A stretch of 64,000 bases of DNA from Arthrobacter pascens (lineage in GTDB: Bacteria > Actinomycetota > Actinomycetes > Actinomycetales > Micrococcaceae), in the NCBI RefSeq assembly GCF_030815585.1, contig NZ_JAUSWY010000001.1:2666001-2730000 (forward strand). The letters are read 5' to 3'. The translations under genes and the position numbers were made by a program. This document shows positions 45,931 through 55,572 of this stretch, in pieces (positions within the stretch are counted from its first letter, which is position 1; the number at the start of each line of letters is the position of its first letter). The notes under the pieces are model-generated. The model had not been told where the DNA came from, ran no database searches, and worked only from the letters and a program-made list of their open reading frames with translations.

Positions 45931-46650
45931 TTAGTGGTCATCTGCCGGCGTCCCGGCTACTGCTGTGAAATCGGTGCGGGAATCCGCGTGGGGCAAAGGC
46001 TGCCCACTGAGTTGTATGGTGTCCTGGACATGCCCTGCCAGCGCTGCGCGGATTTCAATTCCCGCCCTGTCCATTGAAGCACGGCCTGTCTCGCCGGGGT
46101 TGCGGCTGAGCGTCAGGGCATTGCCGAAACTGACGTGGAACCTCCGTCCCGGCTGGGGAACTGTGTCGAGGTGTTCGCTGCCGGTCCGGGTGCCCAGGAT
46201 CGCCACCGGCACCACTGGCGCTCCGGAGTTCAGCGCCAGCCAGGCCACTCCGTTGTTGATGTCCGTCGCCTGGCCGCTCCCCCGGGTACCTTCCGGGAGG
46301 ATCCCGACGCATCGGCCGGCGTCGAGCACGTCCTTGCTGAGCAGCAACGCTGCACGGTCCCCGGAGCGGTCCACGGGGAGCTGCCCCGAGGCCCGGAGCA
46401 CCCGCCCAAGGAATCCCCTGAACATCTCCTTCTTAACCAGGATGTGCATGGGCCGTGGCGAAGCGCCGAACATCACCGGCCCGTCCAGGAAGCTGATGTG
46501 GTTGCCGGCAAAGATCACAGGACCACCGGTAGGAACGTTGTCCCTGCCAGTCACGGACGTCCGGTACACCAGGTGATCCAGGATCCAGCCCACGGGCCGG
46601 CTCCAGGTCATGGTCCAACCGGAGGGAAGCTTTTCGCGGCGGTCAGTCAC
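45931..46650 (-). CDS. 1-acyl-glycerol-3-phosphate acyltransferase (PlsC family), operon copy
   Basis: 239-residue LPLAT-family acyltransferase with NHISFLD (NHx4D), [18 protein letters not shown], and PEGTRGSG. It is the second PlsC-type enzyme in the window. GTG at 46650 overlaps the cmk stop by 8 bases (GTGACTGA), showing coupling within cmk-plsC-der, an order seen in many actinobacteria. Likely makes phosphatidic acid; the acyl specificity relative to the 28.4-kb paralogue is unknown. Confidence 0.9.
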   Translation of the reverse strand: MTDRREKLPSGWTMTWSRPVGWILDHLVYRTSVTGRDNVPTGGPVIFAGNHISFLDGPVMFGASPRPMHILVKKEMFRGFLGRVLRASGQLPVDRSGDRAALLLSKDVLDAGRCVGILPEGTRGSGQATDINNGVAWLALNSGAPVVPVAILGTRTGSEHLDTVPQPGRRFHVSFGNALTLSRNPGETGRASMDRAGIEIRAALAGHVQDTIQLSGQPLPHADSRTDFTAVAGTPADDH

Positions 46651-47356
46651 GGTTGAGGACCTTCGTGACAATGACCAGGGCGGCATCCACTGTCTCAGCG
46701 AAGTCCAGCTCCGAGGAATCCAGAGTGACGACGCCGTCGGCGGCCTGGGTGAAATTGACCACCGTGGAGTCCTTGGCATCCCGCTGGGTCACCTGGGCGG
46801 CGAGCTGTTCCGCATTCTGGGTTCCGCCCAGCTGGATTCCGCGGCGGCGGAGCCGTGCTTCTTCGCTAGCCGTGAGCAGCATGCGGACTTCTGCCCCGGG
46901 CGCGACGACGGTGGTGATGTCCCTGCCTTCCACCACCATGCGGCGGTGGTGCTTTTCAATCAGTTCCCGCTGCCGGCGGATGAGTTCGGTCCGGGCACCC
47001 AGCGTGGTGGCCACGGCGCTTACCGCCGAGGAAATCTCCGGTTCCCGGATGGCCTCCGTGACGTCGGCCCCATCCACCCGCACGTATTCCTCCTGCGGGC
47101 TGGTGCTCAGGTCCAGGATCAGGTCCCTGGCAGCCTGCTCCACAGCAGCGGCGTCCTGAAGGTCAATCCCCCTGGTGACGCAGAACCAGGTCAGCGCCCG
47201 GTACATGGCACCGGTGTCCAGGTAGGCCAGCCGCAGCCTGCGGGCCACTTCTTTGCTGACGCTGGACTTGCCGGAGCCGGATGGGCCGTCGATGGCCACC
47301 ACCAGCGGCCTGCCTACGCGTAGCGCAGGCAGCGTGTCAATGAGTTCCTGTGTCAT
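46643..47356 (-). CDS. cmk: cytidylate kinase
   Basis: 237-residue CMP/dCMP kinase. P-loop AIDGPSGSGKSSVSKEVA (about 20-37), LDTGAMYRALTW, and VEGRDITTVVAPGAEVRMLLTAS are hallmark sequences. ATG at 47356 shares its A with the tyrA stop (TAATG); an alternative ATG at 47374 would overlap tyrA by 19 bases. It lies between tyrA and the operon acyltransferase. Confidence 0.96.
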   Translation of the reverse strand: MTQELIDTLPALRVGRPLVVAIDGPSGSGKSSVSKEVARRLRLAYLDTGAMYRALTWFCVTRGIDLQDAAAVEQAARDLILDLSTSPQEEYVRVDGADVTEAIREPEISSAVSAVATTLGARTELIRRQRELIEKHHRRMVVEGRDITTVVAPGAEVRMLLTASEEARLRRRGIQLGGTQNAEQLAAQVTQRDAKDSTVVNFTQAADGVVTLDSSELDFAETVDAALVIVTKVLNRD

Positions 47357-48465
47357 TACTGCAATACCCGCCATCCGCGGTCGTTGAGTGCTTCGATCAG
47401 GTGGTCATGCTTGTTCGGCAGGACGGAAAGCTCCACCATGCCCACGTTCTGGCCCGAGGAATGGTCCAGCCTGAGGTCCTCCACGTTCACGCCGATCTCG
47501 CCGATTTCGGTGAGGAGCAGCGCGATCTGACCGGGCTTGTCATCAACCAGCACTGTCAGCCACGAGTACGCCTGCGGGGGGCCGCCGTGCTTGCCGGGAA
47601 TGCGTGCCTGGCCTGCGTTGCCTTCGCTGATCAGCTGCGCAAGGTCCAGCCTGGCGCCGGGCGCCGCGGGCGCTTCCAGTGTGCCGATGAGGCGGTTGAG
47701 GTCCTCGCGGACGCCGTAAAGGATGTCCACGACTTTCCGGGCGTTGCCGCCCAGGATCTGGACCCACAAGGTGGGATCGCTGGCGGCGATCCTGGTGGTG
47801 TCCCGCAGCCCGTTGCCTGCCAGGGACAGGGCATGGAGCGGTGTCCCCTGCAGCCGGCTGGCCGTCAGGGACGACATCACCTGGGGCAGGTGTGAGACCA
47901 AAGCCACTGCTTCGTCGTGCTCTTCCGCTGTGAACTCGGAGACCACAGCGCCTAGATCAGTGGCCAGGGCGCGCGCCGCCTGCGTGGCCGCCGCCGACGT
48001 TTCCTCGGCTGGGCAAACCACCCACGGCATGGATGTGAACAGCTCGCCGCGGGCCGCGACGGGCCCGGACTTCTCGCGTCCGGCCATGGGATGCGTACCC
48101 ACATATCGGGCAAGGTCCACGCCGCGGCTGCGCAGCTCCGCGAGGATGGCGGCCTTGACGCTGGCAATGTCCACCACCACGGAGTCCGGATAGTCGGCCA
48201 GCGCACCAGCCACCACGTCAGCCGTCACGTCGGGCGGTGCTGCCACCACCACAAGCTCCGGCGTCTCGTTTCCAAGCTCGCCCAAAGGCAGGCCGGCGCC
48301 GATATCGACGGCGACGGCCTGGTTGGTGGGCGACGGGTCAGACAGGAACACGGGTACGCCGCGGCCCCGCAGGCCCAGCCCGATGCTGGCGCCGAGCAGA
48401 CCGGCGCCGATCACAACCACGGGACCGTTGAGGTGTCCGCGGCCGTGCGTGCGAAATGCGGACAT
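47356..48465 (-). CDS. tyrA: prephenate dehydrogenase
   Basis: 369-residue TyrA catalysing oxidative decarboxylation of prephenate to 4-hydroxyphenylpyruvate for tyrosine. NAD-binding VIGAGLLGASIGLGLRGRG (about 17-35), catalytic GTHPMAGREKSG (about 123) and a helical C-terminal domain are seen. A final ACT-type regulatory domain (about 295-369, VLVDDKPGQIALLLTEIGE) suggests feedback control. With aroG at 27 kb it makes two aromatic-pathway genes in the window. Confidence 0.95.
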   Translation of the reverse strand: MSAFRTHGRGHLNGPVVVIGAGLLGASIGLGLRGRGVPVFLSDPSPTNQAVAVDIGAGLPLGELGNETPELVVVAAPPDVTADVVAGALADYPDSVVVDIASVKAAILAELRSRGVDLARYVGTHPMAGREKSGPVAARGELFTSMPWVVCPAEETSAAATQAARALATDLGAVVSEFTAEEHDEAVALVSHLPQVMSSLTASRLQGTPLHALSLAGNGLRDTTRIAASDPTLWVQILGGNARKVVDILYGVREDLNRLIGTLEAPAAPGARLDLAQLISEGNAGQARIPGKHGGPPQAYSWLTVLVDDKPGQIALLLTEIGEIGVNVEDLRLDHSSGQNVGMVELSVLPNKHDHLIEALNDRGWRVLQ

Positions 48466-48468
48466 GCG

Positions 48469-49707
48469 TCAGAGCCCTACGGATGCCAGCAGGTGGCCGA
48501 CTTCCTGCTTGCCAAGGTTGCGGATGCTGCCCTGGCGCTGGTCGCCCAGGCCGATGGGCCCAACCTTGACGCGCACCAGGCGCAGGACCGGGAAGCCCAC
48601 TTCATCAAACAGGCGCCGGACAATGCGGTTCTTGCCCGAGTGCAGGACCACTTCGATCAGCACGTGGCCCGGGGTGGAGTCCACCAGCTTGAAGGAGTCA
48701 ACGGACGCGATGCCGTCCTCCAGCTCCACACCCGCCTTCAGCTGTGCTCCGACGCCCTGGGGGAAGGGGCCGCGGACCTGGACGAGGTACGTCTTGGGCA
48801 CCTCATAGGAGGGGTGCGTCAGCCGGTTGGCCAGTTCGCCGTCGTTCGTCAGCAGCAGCAATCCCTCGGTGGCGACGTCCAGCCGGCCCACGTGGAACAG
48901 CCGTTCGCCGTGGTGGCTGCGGACGAAATCGCTGATGCAGGGGCGGCCGTCGGGGTCCTCCATGGTGGACACCACGCCCTTGGGCTTGTTGAAGACCATG
49001 TACACAAGGTTTTCGTCGAGCTGGATGCGCAGGCCATCCACGTGGATGACGGCCGTTTCGGGATCAACGCGGACACCAAGCTCGGTGACCACCTGGCCGT
49101 CAACTTCCACACGGCCCTCTGCGATCATCTCTTCACAGACGCGGCGCGAAGCCACCCCCGCCTGGGCCATGACCTTCTGCAGGCGGACACCGTCGGCGTC
49201 GTGCAGATCAGACTGCGGGACGTCGCCGCGGTGACCGCGCTTGCGCGACGGCTTGCGGACCGGGCCAAGGTTCTGGCCGAAGCGTTCGCTGCCGAAGGCG
49301 CGCGATGCGGCGGCGCCGGGCTTGCCGGTGCGCGGCTTGGGCTTGAGGGCGCCGGGAGTTCCCGGCGCTTTGTTGGCTCCCGGCTTGCGGGCAGCGGGCT
49401 TGCGCGAGGATGGCTTGGCGTTGGGCTTCCAGTCGGACGCGCCGCGACCGTCCTGCGCAGCAGGGGCTGCGTCAGGATCGACGAAGGGCTCCTCGCGCGG
49501 CCTGGGCGCCTTGTAGGGGCGGTCGCCGCCGCCGAATCCGGCGTTACGCTTGCCGGCACCGCCGCGGAATCCGCCGCCCTGTGCACCTCCGCGGCTGCCG
49601 CCGCCTTGTGCTGAATTGCGACTGGCGCCGCTTTCTGTTGAATTGCGTTCTGAGTTGTTACGCCCCGAACTGTTACGTGGTGAACCCTGGCGTCCCGCCT
49701 GTGTCAT
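48469..49707 (-). CDS. rluB: 23S rRNA pseudouridine synthase (RluB/RsuA family) with RGG-like tail
   Basis: 412-residue enzyme. The catalytic part (about 160-412) has an S4 RNA-binding domain (VRLQKVMAQAGVASRRVCEEMI) and the RsuA/RluB catalytic motif GRLDVATEGLLLLTNDG with the nucleophilic Asp. The first 155 or so residues are disordered, Gly/Arg/Ser/Asn-rich then Lys/Pro-rich, a strongly basic RNA-binding-like tail. ATG at 49707 is chosen for AAGGA upstream; the open frame to 49752 has no support. It lies between scpB and tyrA. Confidence 0.92.
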   Translation of the reverse strand: MTQAGRQGSPRNSSGRNNSERNSTESGASRNSAQGGGSRGGAQGGGFRGGAGKRNAGFGGGDRPYKAPRPREEPFVDPDAAPAAQDGRGASDWKPNAKPSSRKPAARKPGANKAPGTPGALKPKPRTGKPGAAASRAFGSERFGQNLGPVRKPSRKRGHRGDVPQSDLHDADGVRLQKVMAQAGVASRRVCEEMIAEGRVEVDGQVVTELGVRVDPETAVIHVDGLRIQLDENLVYMVFNKPKGVVSTMEDPDGRPCISDFVRSHHGERLFHVGRLDVATEGLLLLTNDGELANRLTHPSYEVPKTYLVQVRGPFPQGVGAQLKAGVELEDGIASVDSFKLVDSTPGHVLIEVVLHSGKNRIVRRLFDEVGFPVLRLVRVKVGPIGLGDQRQGSIRNLGKQEVGHLLASVGL

Positions 49708-49820
49708 GACCCGTCCTTCGATATTTTGGCCGGCAAGTTTGTCCGAGAACAACCCTAGCCAGCCGTGCAGAATATATCTGCCCTGATGAATACTCTTGTG
49801 CGCAGGCGGGAATCCCCCGC

Positions 49821-50483
49821 CTACATTCTTCCGGCGTCGTAGAACTCCTCGATGCCTTCCAGCCCCGGAAGATGGGGAGAAAGCTGAGGCAGCTCGGCCA
49901 CGGAGCCGATTCCCATCCGTTCCAGGAAATACGATGTGGTCCGGTACAGAATGGCCCCAGACTCAGGATCGGTTCCCGAATCTTCGATGAGCCCGCGCTG
50001 TGTCAGTGTCCGTACGACAGAATCAACGTTGACTCCTCGAATTGCAGACACCCTGGCCCTGGAGACGGGCTGGCGATACGCGATGACGGCCAGTGTTTCC
50101 AGCGCCGCCTGCGTGAGCCTGGCCGTCTGGCCCTCCAACACGAACCTGCCGACGACGTCGGCAAAATCGGTTCGCGAGTAGATCCGCCAGCCACCGGCGA
50201 TATTCCGCAATTCAAAACCCCGGGGGCTGGAGCTGAAGCCAGCGTCGCTGGCAACGTCCTTGTCCGGGGCTTTAACAGTATAGCCGTTATACTCACGCTG
50301 CAGATCCGCGAGCAATTGGTCGACGACGGCGACAGTCAGGTTGAGGCCCGCGGCCAGCTCAGTGGCGGTGGCCGGCTGGTCAAGCACCATCAGGACCGCC
50401 TCGATGGCGGCCTTGGCCCCGCCCGGAAGGTCCCGAACGTCCGGTTCCCCGTCCGCGGCGGCTTCCGGAAAGTCCTCGTTCAC
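49821..50483 (-). CDS. scpB: SMC-associated segregation protein ScpB
   Basis: 220-residue winged-helix subunit of the SMC-ScpAB condensin complex. Typical stretches: AIEAVLMVLDQPATATELA, LTQAALETLAVIAYRQPVSRARVSAIRGVN and SYFLERMGI. GTG overlaps the scpA stop (GTGA). It contributes with scpA to loading and activity of SMC during chromosome organisation. Confidence 0.95.
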   Translation of the reverse strand: MNEDFPEAAADGEPDVRDLPGGAKAAIEAVLMVLDQPATATELAAGLNLTVAVVDQLLADLQREYNGYTVKAPDKDVASDAGFSSSPRGFELRNIAGGWRIYSRTDFADVVGRFVLEGQTARLTQAALETLAVIAYRQPVSRARVSAIRGVNVDSVVRTLTQRGLIEDSGTDPESGAILYRTTSYFLERMGIGSVAELPQLSPHLPGLEGIEEFYDAGRM

Positions 50484-51292
50484 GGCTGCTCCTCATATTC
50501 TTCGCTCAGATTCTCGGTGGACCAGTCATGGCCTTCCGCTGTCCAATGCACGGTGAGGTCGCCCAGCGGCGAGAGCTGGTCAAAGGACACCACCCTGTCC
50601 CGGTACATCTCCAGCAGCGCAAGGAACCTGGCCACCACCACCAGGCTGGATTCAGCATCGGCAATCAGGGCGCGGAAGGACAACGGCTTGCCCAGCTGGA
50701 GCCGGAGGCCCAGGATCTCTGCCTGTTCCTTCACGCTGACGGCACTGCCATGCAGGTGGCCCAGGCCTACTTCCGTGGGCTTCGGCATTTTCGGCTTCAG
50801 CGCGGCTTCCGCCAGCCTGGCGAACTGCTCCGGCGTGTGCTTCCAGACCAGCTCGGGGAGCATCGCAGCAAAATGTTCTTCCAGGGCCACTTGGCGCGGA
50901 AACCTTCGCGCCTCCTGTTCAAGGGAGGCACCCAGGAGGCCGGCGACGTGTTTAAACGCCTTGTACTGGAGCAGGCGGGCGAACAGGAGATCCCGGGCCT
51001 CAAGCAGCGCGATGTCCTCATCGTCCTCGACTTCGCCGGCAGGCAGCAACCGGGCGGCCTTCAGGTCAAGAAGGGTGGCGGCAATGACCAGGAACTCGCT
51101 GGCTTCGTCCAGCGCCCACTCCTCGCCGAGCTTCTGGAGTTTCCTGATGTACTTGATGAACTCATCGGTGACCGTGGCGATGGCCACTTCGGTGATATCC
51201 AGCTGGTGCTTGGCGATGAGGCCGAGCAGGAGGTCGAAAGGACCCGTGAAGTTGGCCAGCCGCACCTCAAAGCCGGGCTTGGACTCAGCCAC
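50480..51292 (-). CDS. scpA: SMC-associated kleisin ScpA
   Basis: 270-residue kleisin bridging SMC heads. N-terminal FEVRLANFTGPFDLLLGLI and KHQLDITEVAIATVTDEFIKYI (in parts), middle ASEFLVIAATLLDLKAARLLP, and the C-terminal winged helix VVVARFLALLEMYRDRVVSFDQ are family-typical. GTG start 7 bases after the parA stop. ParA and ScpAB genes adjacent is a conserved actinobacterial arrangement. Confidence 0.95.
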   Translation of the reverse strand: MAESKPGFEVRLANFTGPFDLLLGLIAKHQLDITEVAIATVTDEFIKYIRKLQKLGEEWALDEASEFLVIAATLLDLKAARLLPAGEVEDDEDIALLEARDLLFARLLQYKAFKHVAGLLGASLEQEARRFPRQVALEEHFAAMLPELVWKHTPEQFARLAEAALKPKMPKPTEVGLGHLHGSAVSVKEQAEILGLRLQLGKPLSFRALIADAESSLVVVARFLALLEMYRDRVVSFDQLSPLGDLTVHWTAEGHDWSTENLSEEYEEQP

Positions 51293-51299
51293 GGCCTGG

Positions 51300-52199
51300 T
51301 TAGGGTGCGCCGCCGCGCGAGATCAGCTCTTTTGCCAGCCGGCGGTAGGCATCGGCGCCGATGTGGTTGCCTGCGTAGCTGGTGATCGGTTCGGCGGCCA
51401 CCGTGGCGTCAGCAAACTTGATGGAACGCTTGATGACGGTCTCGAATACCCTGTCCCCGAAGGCCTCCACCAGGCGGGTGATGACTTCGCGGCTGTGCAG
51501 TGTCCGGGCGTCATACATGGTGGCGAGCACGCCGTCCACCTGCAGCCGGGGGTTCAGCCGGTCCTGGACTTTGTCTATGGTCTCCACCAGGAGGGCGACG
51601 GCGCGGAGGGCGAAGAACTCGCAGATCAGCGGAATGATCACGCCGTGGGCAGCTGTCAGGGCGTTGACCGTCAGGAGCCCCAGCGAGGGCTGGCAGTCGA
51701 TGAGCACAATGTCGTAGTCGTCCTCCACCTTCTTGAGCGCCCGGTCCAGGACCTGCTCCCGGGCGACCTCGTTGACCAGCTGTACTTCCGCGGCGGAAAG
51801 ATCGATGTTTGCCGGCAGCAGGTCCACGTTTTCAACGCCCGTGTGATGGATGGCTTCGCGGATGTCCACCTTGCGGTCCATGAGGACGTTGTAGACGGTG
51901 AGGTCCAGTTCATGGGGGTTGATGCCGAACCCGGCGGACAGTGCGCCCTGGGGATCGAAGTCCACCAACAGCACCCGGCGGCCGTATTCTGCCAGCGCGG
52001 CCGCGAGGTTGATGGTGGAGGTGGTCTTGCCCACGCCACCCTTCTGGTTGACCATGGCAATCACGCGCGCCGGTCCATGGGAGGACAGCGGCGCGGGCTC
52101 CGGAAAATCGCGGTGGGGACGTCCTGTAGGACCCATGACGGCGTCTTTCAGGTCGAGTTCCGTGCCTTCCAGAGTTGCTGAACCCTGTTCGCTGCTCAC
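51300..52199 (-). CDS. parA: ParA-family ATPase linked to scpAB
   Basis: About 299-residue Walker-type ATPase with NQKGGVGKTTSTINLAAAL, LLVDFDPQGALSAGFG and IVLIDCQPSLG. It is the Rv1708-type ParA encoded with scpAB, distinct from the origin-linked parAB pair, and probably acts in chromosome organisation with SMC-ScpAB. The start is uncertain: GTG at 52199 is used because the region before it lacks conservation; the frame is open to 52313. The upstream gap holds a copy of the ACCTTCGAC element (52348-52357). Confidence 0.93.
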   Translation of the reverse strand: MSSEQGSATLEGTELDLKDAVMGPTGRPHRDFPEPAPLSSHGPARVIAMVNQKGGVGKTTSTINLAAALAEYGRRVLLVDFDPQGALSAGFGINPHELDLTVYNVLMDRKVDIREAIHHTGVENVDLLPANIDLSAAEVQLVNEVAREQVLDRALKKVEDDYDIVLIDCQPSLGLLTVNALTAAHGVIIPLICEFFALRAVALLVETIDKVQDRLNPRLQVDGVLATMYDARTLHSREVITRLVEAFGDRVFETVIKRSIKFADATVAAEPITSYAGNHIGADAYRRLAKELISRGGAP

Positions 52200-52347
52200 G
52201 TATCTATCCACACTTTCGATGACGTTGATTTTCTGCCCGCTGAATGTCCAGCGCCCATGCTTCTTCCACCCAAGGCTACAGCGCCCGACACGGCATTCTG
52301 TGGAACTTGACATTTGATGGCGACTGAGCCTTGACCTTGTACCTGAG

Positions 52348-52357
52348 GTCGAAGGTT
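52348..52357 (-). promoter_or_regulatory. AACCTTCGAC element upstream of parA
   Basis: On the minus strand AACCTTCGAC, with a second AAGGT about 12 bases on, about 150 bases before the parA start. It matches one arm of the ftsZ upstream repeat (AACCTTCAAC) with one difference. It could be a shared operator; a single short match is weak evidence alone. Confidence 0.35.
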
Positions 52358-52372
52358 GGCCCGCCGCGCAGA

Positions 52373-52410
52373 AAAACCGCCCGCACAGGTTGTCCTGTGC
52401 GGGCGGTTTT
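52373..52410 (-). terminator. strong terminator after dctA
   Basis: 17-bp perfect stem (AAAACCGCCCGCACAGG / complement) with a TTGT loop and a T-run at the end on either strand. It lies 30 bases after the minus-strand dctA stop. Confidence 0.92.
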
Positions 52411-52440
52411 CCTGGAGCCTGGGCGCTTGCCTTATAGGGA

Positions 52441-53790
52441 CTAAGCGTTGGCCGGAACAGGCTGGGCCGGCTGGGCCGGGGTCTCGTGGACCTCGTGGTG
52501 GCCTGCGATCATAGTCTGCTCGTCGAACGGCTCTTCGCCGGACAGGACGCGGGTGACCTGTTCGCCGTCGATCTCCTTGACCCAGGTTCCGATCAGGAGG
52601 GTAGCCACGGCGTTGCCCGTGAAGTTGGTCAGAGCGCGGGCTTCAGACATGAAGCGGTCGATCCCGACGATCATGCCCACACCGCCGAGGAGCTCGGGCT
52701 TGTGTGCCTGCAGGCCGGCTGCCAGCGTGGCGAGGCCTGCACCGGTGACACCGGCGGCACCCTTCGAGGCGATGATCATGAAGATCAGCAGGGATACCTG
52801 GGCGCCAAGATCCAGCGGGGTTCCCATGGCGTTGGCCACGAACAGCGATGCCATGGTCAGGTAGATGGCGGTGCCGTCCAGGTTGAAGGAGTAACCCGTG
52901 GGGACGGTGACGCCCACAACCGGCTTGGACACGCCCAGGTGTTCCATCTTGGCGATCAGACGGGGCAGTGCTGCCTCGGAGGAGGAGGTGGAGAAGATGA
53001 GGAGGTATTCGCGGGCCAGGTACTTCATCAGCTTGAAGATGTTCACGCCGGTCACTACCTGCAGCAGACCGCCGAGGATCACCACGATGAAGAGGGCGCA
53101 GGTGATGTAGAAGGCTGCCATGAGAGTGAACATGCTGACGATGGCCGCGACGCCTGTGGCGCCGACAACAGCTGCGATGGCACCGAAGGCGCCAACCGGA
53201 GCAAGCCACATGATCATGATGAGGATCCTGAACACCAGTACCTGGCCGTGGCCGATGGCCTTCAGGACAGGAGCGCCTTGCGCGCCCATCTTCTGGAGGG
53301 CGAAGCCTACGAGGATTGCGGCGAAGAGTGTGGGCAGGACTGGAATGTCGCCCGGGATAATGCCCAGGAGGAAGGCGACGGTGCTGTCTACTTCGGCCTT
53401 CTTATTGGGGTCGTACGGCGCCAGCTTCAAACCCTCACCCGGGTGGATCAGGTTGCCGACCACAAGGCCGATGCCCAGGGCGAAGGTGGACATAAGAACA
53501 AAGTAGCCAAGGGCCAGGCCGCCCACCTTGCCTACGGTGGCTGCCTTGGCGATGGAGCCAATACCAAGGACGATGGTGCAGAAGATGATCGGCGCGATCA
53601 TCATCTTGATGAGCTTGATGAATCCGTCGCCGAGCGGCTTCATCGATTTGCCGACCTCGGGGAACAGCAGACCGACGATAGCGCCCAGGATCACGGCGGC
53701 AATAACGGCAATGTAGAGGTAGTGGGATTTGTCCAGCCCCTTGCGGGCGGCCTTCGCAGGCGCTGCTGACTCTCCTCGTTGAGAAGCCAT
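52441..53790 (-). CDS. dctA: C4-dicarboxylate/cation symporter DctA
   Basis: 449-residue member of the DAACS family, importing succinate, fumarate or malate with H+ or Na+. Eight helices plus re-entrant loops are expected. The serine-rich re-entrant motif STSSSEAALP, the transport motif GYSFNLDGTAIY (NMDGT-like) and GIDRFMSEARALTNFTGN are present. TAAGGAG precedes the ATG. Divergent from the CitA/DcuS-type sensor kinase gene, its probable regulator. The C-terminus is a Pro/Ala/Gln tail. Confidence 0.95.
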   Translation of the reverse strand: MASQRGESAAPAKAARKGLDKSHYLYIAVIAAVILGAIVGLLFPEVGKSMKPLGDGFIKLIKMMIAPIIFCTIVLGIGSIAKAATVGKVGGLALGYFVLMSTFALGIGLVVGNLIHPGEGLKLAPYDPNKKAEVDSTVAFLLGIIPGDIPVLPTLFAAILVGFALQKMGAQGAPVLKAIGHGQVLVFRILIMIMWLAPVGAFGAIAAVVGATGVAAIVSMFTLMAAFYITCALFIVVILGGLLQVVTGVNIFKLMKYLAREYLLIFSTSSSEAALPRLIAKMEHLGVSKPVVGVTVPTGYSFNLDGTAIYLTMASLFVANAMGTPLDLGAQVSLLIFMIIASKGAAGVTGAGLATLAAGLQAHKPELLGGVGMIVGIDRFMSEARALTNFTGNAVATLLIGTWVKEIDGEQVTRVLSGEEPFDEQTMIAGHHEVHETPAQPAQPVPANA

Positions 53791-53931
53791 GATGTGTCTC
53801 CTTATGGATAATTTGGTAGACGCTTCGGCTCAGTCTCTGGGCTCTTCGCGTCGGTCCGGTGTGATATCCATCATTAGGCACACCGTGACTTAGCTCACCG
53901 TTGCGTTCATATTGGTCATGGGAGGTACTAA

Positions 53932-55572
53932 TTGATCCACCGCTGGAGTATCGCCCGCCGGCTGTTCGTGGCCAACCTGCTGATTGTGCTGGCATTCACC
54001 GCCATCGTGGGAACCGCCACGTTCACCGATGCCCGGGACCGCGCCTATGAGGAGGCCGGGCGGCGCATGGCGGGAGTGGCCGCCGCCGTCGCTGCGAGTC
54101 CCCTGGTGCTGCAAGCGGCGGATGGGCCGGACCCGTCAGCGGTGCTGCAGCCCTATGCGCTTGACGTGATGGCGGGGGCCGGGGCCGATTTCGTCACCAT
54201 CATGGCACCGGACCGAACGCGATGGACGCATCCCCGAAATGAGGAACTCGGCAGACCGTACATCGGTTCAATCGACGCGGCGCTCCGCGGCGAGGTGTTC
54301 ACCGAAGTCACGGCTGGAACCCTGGGACCGTCGGTGCGCACCATCGTGCCGGTCAAGGATCCGGGCGGCAATGTCAGGGCGCTGGTGGCCGCCGGTGTCA
54401 CTGTGCGGACAGTTGATGTGGCCTTTTCCAGCCGCCTGCCGGCACTGCTTGCCATCGGTCTCGCATTGCTGGTGGGTGGGTCCGTGGCTTCATGGCTGCT
54501 GGGCCGCTACCTCCGCAGGGTCACCAGGGGCTGGGGGCCGGAGCAATTGGCTCAGCTCTTTGCTTACTACGAATCAGTCCTTCACTCCGTCCGTGAGGGG
54601 CTCATCCTGGTCGACACCAAAGGACGGGTGGTCATGTACAACGACCAGGCTGCTGAATTGCTGGGGCTCGAGCCCCGGGGATCCGGTGATGATCCGTCCC
54701 AGCCACCGTCCCTGGCGGACCTCCCGCTGGCGGAGAGCCTGAAGGAGCTCTTTGAATCGGGTCGCACGGCCCACGACGAAATCCATCTGACAGGACCCCG
54801 GATCGTAGTGGTGAACCAGGGTCCTGCCCTCGGTCCGGACTCGCCCGGCGGCCGCCGTCCTGCGGTGTTCGGTACGGTGGCCACCCTCCGTGACCGGACG
54901 GAAATTGAGTCCCTCGGCAGTGAACTTCAGACCATGAAGACACTCTCCGACGCCCTCCGCGCCCAGACGCACGAGCATGCCAACCGGCTGCACACCATGG
55001 TGTCGCTGCTGGAGCTGGGCCGGACACGAGAAGCCCTGGACTTCGCCACCAAGGATCTTGAGCTCAGCCAGAAGCTCACCGACGAGATGATCAGCTCGGT
55101 TGACGAGCCTGTCCTCAGCGCCCTCATCATGGGCAAGGCTTCGGAAGCCAATGAACGGGGGGTGAAACTGACGTTGCGCACGCTGGGATCCGCTTCCGTG
55201 GCCGGACTGGCAGTACAGGACCTCGTCACCATCCTGGGCAACCTCCTGGACAACGCGATTGACGCCGCGGCGGACGGCAGGGCACCCAGGGAGGTGGAGC
55301 TGACAGTGGAGTCCGACGCCGAGGGCCTGGACATCACCGTCCGGGATTCCGGCCCGGGCGTGGACCCTGCAGCCGTGGAACATATCTTCAAACATGGATT
55401 CAGCACCAAAAAGTCCGGGGCTTTCGGACGCGGGGTAGGCCTGGCCCTCGTGCGGCAGGCTGTACAGCGCCTGGACGGTACCATGACCATCACCGGCACT
55501 GACGGAGCACAGTTCCACGTCTTCCTGCCAGCAATGGCGCCCGGAACCGACAAAGAGGAGCAGTACCAGTGA
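53932..55572 (+). CDS. CitA/DcuS-family sensor histidine kinase
   Basis: 546-residue membrane kinase. Helix about 8-31, extracytoplasmic PAS-like sensor domain about 35-165 (FVTIMAPDRTRWTHPR is CitA/DcuS-like), second helix about 165-188, cytoplasmic PAS about 205-300, phospho-His347 in QTHEHANRLHTMVSLLELG, and an ATPase domain with DNAIDAA and GRGVGLALVRQAVQRL. Likely senses citrate or C4-dicarboxylates. The TTG start has GGGAGG 7 bases upstream; the overlapping ATG there stops after five codons. Coupled to the regulator gene (GTGA). Confidence 0.93.
   Translation: MIHRWSIARRLFVANLLIVLAFTAIVGTATFTDARDRAYEEAGRRMAGVAAAVAASPLVLQAADGPDPSAVLQPYALDVMAGAGADFVTIMAPDRTRWTHPRNEELGRPYIGSIDAALRGEVFTEVTAGTLGPSVRTIVPVKDPGGNVRALVAAGVTVRTVDVAFSSRLPALLAIGLALLVGGSVASWLLGRYLRRVTRGWGPEQLAQLFAYYESVLHSVREGLILVDTKGRVVMYNDQAAELLGLEPRGSGDDPSQPPSLADLPLAESLKELFESGRTAHDEIHLTGPRIVVVNQGPALGPDSPGGRRPAVFGTVATLRDRTEIESLGSELQTMKTLSDALRAQTHEHANRLHTMVSLLELGRTREALDFATKDLELSQKLTDEMISSVDEPVLSALIMGKASEANERGVKLTLRTLGSASVAGLAVQDLVTILGNLLDNAIDAAADGRAPREVELTVESDAEGLDITVRDSGPGVDPAAVEHIFKHGFSTKKSGAFGRGVGLALVRQAVQRLDGTMTITGTDGAQFHVFLPAMAPGTDKEEQYQ

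Noticed and set aside
44325..45968. 547-codon frame antisense to der
   Set aside because: No family features and covers two intact G domains on the other strand.
49872..52181. 769-codon frame antisense to scpB, scpA and parA
   Set aside because: Spans three real genes; length results from absence of stops in high-GC antisense.
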